A stretch of DNA of 12,238 nt, taken from Nitrospirota bacterium. GTDB taxonomy: Bacteria; Nitrospirota; Thermodesulfovibrionia; Thermodesulfovibrionales; Magnetobacteriaceae. The stretch is taken from contig JADFXO010000085.1 in NCBI GenBank assembly GCA_015233485.1, forward strand, positions 1-12,238. The letters are read 5' to 3'. The translations under genes were made by a program, and so were the position numbers. This document shows positions 6,101 through 12,238 of this stretch, piece by piece; position 1 is the first letter of the stretch, and the number at the start of each line of letters is the position of its first letter. Below the pieces are notes generated by a model. The model saw nothing but the letters and a program-made list of their open reading frames with translations. It did no database searches and was not told where the DNA came from.

Positions 6101-6708
6101 ACTAAATCATCAGAAAAAACATAGCGAACATTTCTAAATACATTTATTATCTCTGCAAAAGCCAATGATACTTCCGCGACCTTCGGTGTAGCATTGTCAT
6201 CATCCCACCACTTTGTAACCTCAATATCGCACTGCGTCATTATACATGTTATCAAGCCGCTTTTGTTGTCAAAGTTCGACCCACCAATCTTGATCTTGCA
6301 TATCGGCGGCGCGCTTATAATAGTCGCTCCCCCAGAATTATTATTACTGCTTTTGGGATACAAACAGGATCGTAAAAACGTTGCCGCGTCGTTTATGTCG
6401 ATATTAAACGGGCTTGTGTACAAAGTAGTCAAACCCGGCCTTGTTTCCCTTAAAAGCTTCGCCGTAAAAGTAATGTTCCTCTCACCCGAATTAACATACT
6501 GGTAAATCGGGTGAGAAGCACCGGGAAGCTCTATATTACTCCAATTCACAGATTTACTATCAGACAAACTTTCTGGGAAAAATGGGAAAACAAGGTATTT
6601 ACCGCCAGCACCTTCCGAAGAATTGTCGTTTACTCTCATAACAAAAGCAAGGCTATTATCCTTTGGTTGTGTTAAGGCAAAATAATTCCTTGGAATAGGC
6701 CCAGCCAT
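6091..6708 (-). CDS. Contractile-tail tube/baseplate-like protein (CIS tube family resemblance)
   Basis: A 205-residue protein resembling the tube/baseplate-adaptor proteins of contractile injection systems and myophages. The family pattern is visible: an opening strand, then FPESLSDSKSVNW (residues 44-56, equivalent to the FNPETLS..K..NW motif), then an HPIYQYVNSGERNITFTAKLL segment (66-86), where the family has a Q-F..GG.R.L.L.L strand. A helical insert follows (INDAATFLRSCLYP), then PPICKIKIGG and a C-terminal strand pair with GLITCIMTQCDIEVTKW and AEVSLAFAEI. Such proteins often sit at the junction of tail tube and baseplate. It starts two bases after the previous stop with AAGGA upstream. 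It is somewhat diverged, so the exact position in the tail is unclear. Confidence 0.6.
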   Translation of the reverse strand: MAGPIPRNYFALTQPKDNSLAFVMRVNDNSSEGAGGKYLVFPFFPESLSDSKSVNWSNIELPGASHPIYQYVNSGERNITFTAKLLRETRPGLTTLYTSPFNIDINDAATFLRSCLYPKSSNNNSGGATIISAPPICKIKIGGSNFDNKSGLITCIMTQCDIEVTKWWDDDNATPKVAEVSLAFAEIINVFRNVRYVFSDDLVWG

Positions 6709-6710
6709 TG

Positions 6711-7172
6711 CTATTCCTTTTTGTCTGGTTTTACAGCAGGAACAACTATAGTTTTTTCGACAACCTTTGTCGGCCTGCCAACATATTCCAGTTCATACTC
6801 ACCATCGTCCTCCGGAGCCTTGTTCATAGCACTTGCAATAGCCTCTACGTCCTCGGCAATAACTACATTGACCAATCCAATCTCCGAGAAGTTCATAACT
6901 CCCAAATCGCGCATAAGAAGCTCATGCCACTTATCCTCAAGGGCGAGGTACTTTGATTTCAGTTTCAGGAAAACACCATCTGTCGAAGAGCCAGCAAGAG
7001 CGGCTTCGCAGGCATCGGCTATCTTCTTGGCAGCAATTACGTTTATCCCTGTGTTCAGGACTTTCCCGCTACGAACGACGAGTTTGACAATACTCATGGT
7101 ATTGATCCACATATCACCATTCTCACCCTTACCAGCATACCGCATTTTCGGAACCAACTTGATGTAACGCAT
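6711..7172 (-). CDS. Unknown phage structural-region protein
   Basis: A 153-residue protein that I do not recognise. It begins MRYIKLVPKMRYAGKGENG and has a beta-like N-terminal third, a central helical part (residues about 45-60, AAKKIADACEAALAG, and KSKYLALEDKWHELLMRD), and an acidic stretch (PEDDGEYELEYVG) leading to a Lys/Val-rich tail ending PDKKE. No signal peptide, membrane segment or enzyme motif is seen. An AAGGAG ribosome site lies about ten bases before the ATG. It sits between the tail-fibre gene (28 bases upstream) and the tube-like gene (two bases downstream), so a small tail or baseplate role is likely. An assembly chaperone is an alternative. Confidence 0.55.
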   Translation of the reverse strand: MRYIKLVPKMRYAGKGENGDMWINTMSIVKLVVRSGKVLNTGINVIAAKKIADACEAALAGSSTDGVFLKLKSKYLALEDKWHELLMRDLGVMNFSEIGLVNVVIAEDVEAIASAMNKAPEDDGEYELEYVGRPTKVVEKTIVVPAVKPDKKE

Positions 7173-7200
7173 ACTATCAGTACTCCTTTATCAGTTAAGG

Positions 7201-9267
7201 TTAAAGAGAATCATAATACCCAGTAGATACCAATTTTATAATATCTGTTTCGTTTTTCTTTTCTACTGAAAAACTGAACGTATTGCATTTATTAAAAACC
7301 TTTCCTTCAAACACAACCTGATTGATACCATTAATCGAAACAATTAATTTGTCAAAATATGTTACCTCATCCTTCTCCTCCCTTATCTCAATTTCGTTGA
7401 TTCCAATATTAAGGTTTTTAGAAATATCGGTTTCTTCGGTTGCTTTTAATGATATTCCTCTCAAATTTCTCAAAACTTCTCCGAACATAACATTGTTAAT
7501 ATATACAAATGGACACGCTACCTCTGGGCCTATTCTTAAAAAGTTCACCGCATCTCTTGAAACCTGATCTGTTCCCATTGCTCCAGAAAACGTGGGAAGG
7601 TTCTTTAAAAACAACTGTATCTTATCAGAACTTCCGGTTGGTCTGTCAATAACAACATTTCCGTCTATTCCAGCCGATCCTTTTAATCCAGCAGTTAAGT
7701 TCAAATCACCTCCAGTACCAGCAAAGTTGCTTGCCGCACCAGAAAATATGCTTAAGCTTTTTCCACCAATTGCAGACGGTATAGAAATAGTCCTATTACC
7801 AGCATTCGACAAAGAAATATCTGATAAATATGCGGTATTCCATCTATTCGACGCTCCACCCAAATCAAGTGACATATCAAGAGATGGAACGCAATTGCTT
7901 GTTATTCTTACCCGTCCATTCGTTCCACTTGTATCCTTTAAACCCCCTCCAAGAACTAAGTCTCCACCATCTCCACCACTTGATGATTTTGCATTTCCAG
8001 CAGTAATGCTCAAAGAAGAACCGCTATCATTTACAGTAGCTGGTTCAATACCAATGTAAACAGTGCTTGCCCCATCTCCAGAAAGAGCTATGTTTCCACT
8101 ATCTTCCAAAACAGTAAGACCACTTGCAAAAGATGCTGTTCCACTATTATCAAGAACTATTCTGTTTGAATGAATTGTAATAGACCCATTTGTAGAAATA
8201 GCACAATTACCAGAACCAAACGATGCTGAACCATCAGCGTTTATTTCAGCTTTTACTAAAGCTCCGCTCTGCCATATAACGTTTCCAAGAGAATCCACTT
8301 GTAAAACAGAATTAGCAAAACTTGCGGCACCATTAGAACTAAGCGTTATTTTTCCTGATGCAATATTAAGCTCTCCAGAAATACCTACACTAAATGCTCC
8401 GGATGCAAATAACGCTGCCCCATCAACACTCAAAGAAACCTTGCTATTAACATTTCCAAAACTTCCATAATACAGTATACTACCCTTTGTACCACCACCA
8501 TTTAATCCGGGGTCTAAAAGTATCCCCCCCGCATTCCCGGAACCACCGCTATCGGCACTTCCAGCAACCAAACTTAATAATCCACCATTTCCTCCACCGC
8601 CAGTCTTTGCTGTTCCTGCAATCAATTGCAGTTGAGTTCCATCGGTATTTGAAACTGACTGTTGAACCAATATGGTTCTTGTTGCAGCTTCAGTCAGGTT
8701 TATATTCGAGCCAATAACAAGTTTTCCCGACGCATTAACATTTATATCGTTTCCATTAAAATTGCTCAATGTAACAGGATATGAGCTACTGATAACAACT
8801 CCGGAATCAAAATTAAACCCTACCCCTCCGGCAGCCCCGGTAAGTGTCAAAGACTGACCTGAAGTGGTAGACACGTCGATATTAACAGCACCACCGGAAA
8901 GAGGTTTTATCGTATCACATTTTACTAGAGTTGAATCAAGCTCGGAATAGGTTACTATTCCAGTAGTATTGTCGATAACAACAGTGTCAGCGCCACCTTC
9001 ACTTGCCCTGAACCTGAACTTTGAAACTATTATGTTTTCAGTTGTAAGTCTCCATACTGCCCTTTGCGTATTCCAATCGTCAATGGCAAGAATCGCCTGC
9101 TTCAATGCTTGTAATCCATCGTGCGGATCGTTTGCGCTACTTGCTGTGACATAAGTTCCAATAAATACAGGGGAAGTTTCTACTATAACAGAACTGATAG
9201 GATTAGTCCCATCACTAAATTTATCCAAAGCTGAAACCGATTCATTGAACAAACGGTCGTTAGCCAT
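7201..9267 (-). CDS. Repeat-rich phage tail-fibre protein
   Basis: A 688-residue fibre protein with an AAGGAG ribosome site. The N-terminus (about 1-110) contains a helical segment around GLQALKQAILAIDDWN that could attach it to the tail. The shaft (about 115-545) is low-complexity beta sequence rich in Gly, Ser, Asn and Ala, with three glycine-rich units (about 212-252, 418-456 and 503-541) and four A-S/L-F-A-S-G units (about 284-290, 314-320, 347-353 and 377-383). LDLGGASNRWNTAYLSD (467-483) is a motif common in phage fibres and their tips. The C-terminal 105 residues are more complex (PFVYINN, then SINGINQVVFEG and a VSTGYYDSL end), with four charged repeats of EE/EK, and likely form the receptor-binding tip or trimer cap. 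No endosialidase motif or known C-terminal peptidase is seen. Confidence 0.83.
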   Translation of the reverse strand: MANDRLFNESVSALDKFSDGTNPISSVIVETSPVFIGTYVTASSANDPHDGLQALKQAILAIDDWNTQRAVWRLTTENIIVSKFRFRASEGGADTVVIDNTTGIVTYSELDSTLVKCDTIKPLSGGAVNIDVSTTSGQSLTLTGAAGGVGFNFDSGVVISSSYPVTLSNFNGNDINVNASGKLVIGSNINLTEAATRTILVQQSVSNTDGTQLQLIAGTAKTGGGGNGGLLSLVAGSADSGGSGNAGGILLDPGLNGGGTKGSILYYGSFGNVNSKVSLSVDGAALFASGAFSVGISGELNIASGKITLSSNGAASFANSVLQVDSLGNVIWQSGALVKAEINADGSASFGSGNCAISTNGSITIHSNRIVLDNSGTASFASGLTVLEDSGNIALSGDGASTVYIGIEPATVNDSGSSLSITAGNAKSSSGGDGGDLVLGGGLKDTSGTNGRVRITSNCVPSLDMSLDLGGASNRWNTAYLSDISLSNAGNRTISIPSAIGGKSLSIFSGAASNFAGTGGDLNLTAGLKGSAGIDGNVVIDRPTGSSDKIQLFLKNLPTFSGAMGTDQVSRDAVNFLRIGPEVACPFVYINNVMFGEVLRNLRGISLKATEETDISKNLNIGINEIEIREEKDEVTYFDKLIVSINGINQVVFEGKVFNKCNTFSFSVEKKNETDIIKLVSTGYYDSL
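7648..8637 (-). repeat. Glycine-rich and ASF-type repeats in the fibre shaft
   Basis: Three units share L-x-I-x-[AS]-G-x-A, then a Gly/Ser-rich turn, G-G-x-L, a strand and a closing G (for example QLQLIAGTAKTGGGGNGG, SLSITAGNAKSSSGGDGG, SLSIFSGAASNFAGTGG). Between the first and second lie four spaced units, AALFASG, AASFANS, SASFGSG and TASFASG, each after a D/N-G/S turn. The units are diverged at the DNA level, so this is old fibre-shaft duplication. Confidence 0.7.
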
Positions 9268-9276
9268 AAAATCTCC

Positions 9277-9711
9277 TTAATTTATTTCAACAGGCTCGTT
9301 TTTATAAACCTGCTTTAAAACATCGGAATACTCAAGCCACGCAATCGGCCTTACTTCCATCTTCTTGTACCCATCCTGAATTATCGAAAACGCTTCCTTG
9401 TCAAATTTGATCTGGTCGCCTTCCGTCGCTCTGATCTCTTTTATAATTTCTGTGGCAATCAGAGCAGAATTGAGTTCTTTCGAGTGCTGCCAGTATATAG
9501 AAACAAGGTTTTCAAGAATTATTTTCTCTGCGCCCCTCATACTTTGAACAGTTTTGTCAACATTTTTTCTGTCAAGTTCGTCGGCAGCAATGCCGATGAC
9601 TAACTGGTCTCCGCAGTATTTCTGCCAAGCCTTTTCTCTCAACTCTTTTACATTTTCTCCTTTTGATGTAACATCATCAGACGATAACTTTATCACGTAC
9701 ATCTTAACCAT
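9277..9711 (-). CDS. Unknown helical phage protein
   Basis: A 144-residue protein of unrecognised family, with a very strong ribosome site (AGGAGG, six bases before the ATG). The beginning is MVKMYVIKLSSDDVTSKG, followed by mostly charged helices, including ENVKELREKAWQKYCGD (about 19-35) and GAEKIILENLVSIYWQHSKEL (about 60-80), written in short parts. The end is PIAWLEYSDVLKQVYKNEP and a VEIN tail. No membrane segment or catalytic motif is seen. It lies between the PKD/gpI-like tail gene (61 bases upstream) and the fibre gene (nine bases downstream). Its place suggests a small tail or fibre-attachment factor, but a chaperone for the fibre is equally possible. Confidence 0.55.
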   Translation of the reverse strand: MVKMYVIKLSSDDVTSKGENVKELREKAWQKYCGDQLVIGIAADELDRKNVDKTVQSMRGAEKIILENLVSIYWQHSKELNSALIATEIIKEIRATEGDQIKFDKEAFSIIQDGYKKMEVRPIAWLEYSDVLKQVYKNEPVEIN

Positions 9712-9772
9712 ATCAAACCTCCTATAAGTTTATCATAATATACATCCATTTTGCACAACATTCAATGTCGGT

Positions 9773-11959
9773 TTAAGACAAAAGAACTTCAAACACAAAA
9801 AATACTGCTATCCTGTCGAGCTTTATAAATACAGGGTTTATCGGCATCGACAAAATTGGCGTAAGCGTTTTAATGCTTTCGCTAAAAGTTAAATCGTTTT
9901 TAATACATACAATATTCAAATTATCGGTAATGTTCGGAGGCCAGTCATACGACGCTGAATTTGGAAATTCATTTGACGGAACAGTTGCCCTAATCCAGTG
10001 CTTCAAATCAGCACCACTACCAGTATCATATACCAACAACCTTTTTTCGTAAAGCGTATACGTTCTATCAGTATTCTTTCTTGACACGGCCTTCGATATT
10101 CTTATCCCTGACTTTGCAACAAAAGGAAGCGGATCATACACTTCAAAAACACTATCAGTATTAACACTTTTAACCTGTGAAATCATCAAGAAATCATTGC
10201 CGTCTCCGGTATATCCAATAATGACATACTCTCCGGGGGTCAATTCCGTCAAAAACTTTGTACCCTCTCCGTTTATTATATGATTATCCGCAACGGCATC
10301 AAATCCGACTGTTCCTGACATTTCGGTTCCTACAACCATTTTAGTAGCAGAACTATAATCAGACACCCCAACATCAACCGCATTGTCACCAATATAATTA
10401 ACCCTATATCCAAAACCATTAAAATCAGACTCTATTGGTTTCATAGAAAGAACACGTCTTGTAATTCGATCAAGAAGCGGGTCTGTCAAAACCCCAAATG
10501 GCGGTAATGTAAAAAACTGGATCAAAAACCTATTTGACGCAAAGACAAAAGGATTGTCAATTTTTTCATCAAAAAGAATAGCATCATTATACATTAAATT
10601 AGCGTCGCCGTATTTTGATATTCTACCAGTTTTGGGAATTATCACATACTGAGGAGGTATCTTGGACATTGCGCTAAATGGCAGTAACTCTCCAGAAACA
10701 ATGGTTAGTTCCGCTATTATTGGCGTATCAAGGGTAGCCGTTATTGTCCCGTCAGGCTCTTTACTCAAAGCCACTATTTTGTAAAATCCAGAAATGTCTC
10801 CGTGTATATCTCCGTACAACACCTGAATCTGATCTCCAACCCACATGGAGCCGGGAGAAATAACACCAAACTCGTCCACATTTATCCAGCTCCTTACCTT
10901 GTCTTTGAACTGCACCATTGCAGCACCCGAACCAGAAAAACTCCCCTTCACATAAACCCTTGTGTCTCTAACAAGCGTATCGGGATGAGTATAAATAGTA
11001 GCGTAAAAAATTTCCCATTCATTGTTTGCGTCTTTTGGGTCAGGCACAATAGCAGTAGTAGCAATTACCTGTTTCCCATACGGACTATAATAATTCATAT
11101 ATGGCGTCACATCGCCGCTAAATAAAATGTACGGCCTCGATCCATCAACAGGAATAACTATCTGACAGGGAATAGCGCCATCTCCCGGTACTGAAACATC
11201 GGGGGGTCTGACTATCCTTTTCTGCTTAATTACGGCAGAACTCGGAGTGGTAATAAAATCGCCGTCTGTTTTTGCACCATATCTAAATTCGGTAAAATAC
11301 AATTCCATTACATCGGCACTTAGCCCATAGCTTCTCATTAAAGCCCTGAACGAATCCCGTGCTCCTTTAATTCCTGTATACTGAATCGCAAGATCAACAA
11401 ATGATCTTTGCTTGTCAAGGTCTTCCCGATCAATTTCATACCCATAGTTTCTTGACAAATATGCAAGCAGATCGAGCCTTGCTCTCATTGGATCAATCAC
11501 CGACCCAAAGTTTTCCGTGAGGTTTCTCAACCCTTCAAATACCCGTGCCATTACATACTGAAAACTCTTTAAATCACCATTCACATCACTGTTTCTGTAT
11601 ATCTGAGGCGGAAGATTTAAAAACCTTCTTTTTTGCTCTTCGTACCTTGCAATTAAAAACTTGTTCTCAATACTAATATATGCAACTTTCAACAATATAC
11701 TATCCCCTCCAGTTTTCCAGTAAATCCTGAGTGTGACGGTTTTTTTTCCAACATTACTATACGATACCGTTTGCGGCCCAATTCCGATAGCAGTTTCGGG
11801 GGAAGCATAGTCACCAAAATCCCAAAGTAAAGACTCTACGATAGAAGTATCCCCTAAGAACGAAAAAACTATTTTGTCGTCAGCAAACGCAACTCTCGGA
11901 GTCGCTGAAAAATCAACAACCTTTATATAATCTGCTTTTGTTTCTGTATATTCTGGCAT
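9773..11959 (-). CDS. P2 gpI-like tail/baseplate protein with N-terminal PKD domain
   Basis: A 728-residue structural protein. Residues about 14-97 form a PKD-type beta-sandwich with the signature WDFGD at 46-50 and a closing GKKTVTLRIYW strand. From about 111 to 222 comes a helical domain of the P2 protein I/TIGR02242 tail family: FLNLPPQIYRN (113-123), a segment around RVFEGLRNLTENFGSVIDPMR (139-159, in parts), LLAYLSRNYGYEIDRE and IKGARDSFRALMRSYGL. The remaining 500 residues are beta-rich with no clear family. Family members link the baseplate to fibres. The start ATG follows AGGGA by about seven bases. Usual P2 gpI is near 180 residues, so this is a much enlarged form with an added carbohydrate- or protein-binding-type domain at the front. 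Confidence 0.75.
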   Translation of the reverse strand: MPEYTETKADYIKVVDFSATPRVAFADDKIVFSFLGDTSIVESLLWDFGDYASPETAIGIGPQTVSYSNVGKKTVTLRIYWKTGGDSILLKVAYISIENKFLIARYEEQKRRFLNLPPQIYRNSDVNGDLKSFQYVMARVFEGLRNLTENFGSVIDPMRARLDLLAYLSRNYGYEIDREDLDKQRSFVDLAIQYTGIKGARDSFRALMRSYGLSADVMELYFTEFRYGAKTDGDFITTPSSAVIKQKRIVRPPDVSVPGDGAIPCQIVIPVDGSRPYILFSGDVTPYMNYYSPYGKQVIATTAIVPDPKDANNEWEIFYATIYTHPDTLVRDTRVYVKGSFSGSGAAMVQFKDKVRSWINVDEFGVISPGSMWVGDQIQVLYGDIHGDISGFYKIVALSKEPDGTITATLDTPIIAELTIVSGELLPFSAMSKIPPQYVIIPKTGRISKYGDANLMYNDAILFDEKIDNPFVFASNRFLIQFFTLPPFGVLTDPLLDRITRRVLSMKPIESDFNGFGYRVNYIGDNAVDVGVSDYSSATKMVVGTEMSGTVGFDAVADNHIINGEGTKFLTELTPGEYVIIGYTGDGNDFLMISQVKSVNTDSVFEVYDPLPFVAKSGIRISKAVSRKNTDRTYTLYEKRLLVYDTGSGADLKHWIRATVPSNEFPNSASYDWPPNITDNLNIVCIKNDLTFSESIKTLTPILSMPINPVFIKLDRIAVFFVFEVLLS

Positions 11960-12081
11960 TTATTTTCCCTGTTAACAACCTAACAATTTAGACTATATAA
12001 CTCTAATAACGTATACTAACCTAAAACTCATGTTTTTTAACTCCATTAACACTTAATTCAAATGGTACGTTCCACACACTT
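11960..12081 (-). other. Intergenic stretch, nothing clear
   Basis: This 122-base AT-rich gap precedes the large tail gene. It contains a possible 12-codon reading frame at 12031-11993 after GGAG, too short to defend, and no good promoter or terminator. It may only be leader sequence for the 728-residue gene. Confidence 0.4.
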
Positions 12082-12238
12082 TTATAATAACTGTTTCAAT
12101 TGCGTGCCATCCGGTATCCCGGTAGAGTCGGTTGTCCAGTTTGGAGTTGTGGGTGGTACGGGAGATTGGTAAATGTGGTTCTCTTCAGTTGTTTTAAGTG
12201 CATACATAATTCCACCTGAAATAAACACCTGTTTATAT
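12082..12238 (-). CDS. C-terminal part of an upstream tail gene (cut by window edge)
   Basis: The frame is open from the right edge to a TAA at 12084-12082 and encodes about 51 residues: an SGGIMYALKTTEEN strand, then a Pro/Thr-rich stretch (QSPVPPTTPNWTTDS) and a PDGTQLKQLL end. I read it as the tail of a gene whose body is outside the window, probably a baseplate or tail component given its place before the gpI-like gene. Alternatively the ATG at 12207, preceded by AGGTGGA, could begin a 41-residue protein of its own. No family is recognised from this fragment. Confidence 0.5.
   Translation of the reverse strand, partial: YKQVFISGGIMYALKTTEENHIYQSPVPPTTPNWTTDSTGIPDGTQLKQLL

Noticed and set aside
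7201..9267. Diversity-generating retroelement target in the fibre gene
   Set aside because: No reverse transcriptase, template repeat or C-type-lectin-like variable end is seen in this window; it could only be tested with flanking sequence.
9712..9772. Hairpin CGACAT-TGA-ATGTTG after the gpI-like gene as a terminator
   Set aside because: The stem is short with one G-T pair and is not followed by a T-run; the next gene begins within 61 bases.
11993..12031. A 12-codon reading frame with GGAG upstream
   Set aside because: Too short and with no recognisable content; chance is the likelier explanation.

Overview
The window looks like the late structural region of a tailed phage, free or integrated, most likely with a contractile tail. 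All credible genes lie on the minus strand and are packed with overlaps or gaps of mostly 1 to 30 bases, with strong Shine-Dalgarno sites (AGGAGG, GGAGG, AAGGAG). TAA, TAG and TGA all serve as ordinary stops, so I see no recoding. The DNA is moderately AT-rich. I see no tRNA, rRNA, CRISPR array, integrase or transposase. The host cannot be named from this window.

Transcription runs from high to low coordinates. At the right edge is the C-terminal end of an upstream gene (12082-12238). Next comes a 728-residue P2 gpI-like tail/baseplate protein with a PKD domain at its N-terminus (9773-11959). A helical unknown (9277-9711), a 688-residue repeat-rich tail-fibre protein (7201-9267), another unknown (6711-7172) and a protein resembling tail-tube/baseplate proteins of contractile injection systems (6091-6708) follow. 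A short intergenic gap with a possible extended -10 promoter then precedes two small unknown genes (5672-6022 and 5109-5669). The second of these contains a strong internal start whose initiation region resembles that of the first.

The left half is the unusual part. A minimal radical SAM enzyme (4583-5107) sits directly between structural genes. It is followed by a beta-rich, fibre-like protein (4072-4569) and a protein with a beta-helix-like N-terminus and tandem Ig-like domains (2854-4050). That reading frame breaks after the third Ig domain. A fourth Ig domain and a C-terminal domain continue in the -1 frame to 2411, and an A-AAC-CCA heptamer of X-XXY-YYZ form lies just before the break. 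Then come four coupled carbohydrate-active genes: a GT-A-like glycosyltransferase, a GT25 glycosyltransferase, a NodB-like polysaccharide deacetylase homologue, and the start of a GT2 glycosyltransferase cut by the left edge.

Taken together, this is a virion adhesion and decoration region. Tail and fibre proteins (PKD, repeat-rich fibre, beta-helix-like and Ig-like modules) are followed by enzymes that could modify protein or sugar. That these enzymes decorate the neighbouring virion proteins is an inference from gene order, not something the sequence proves.
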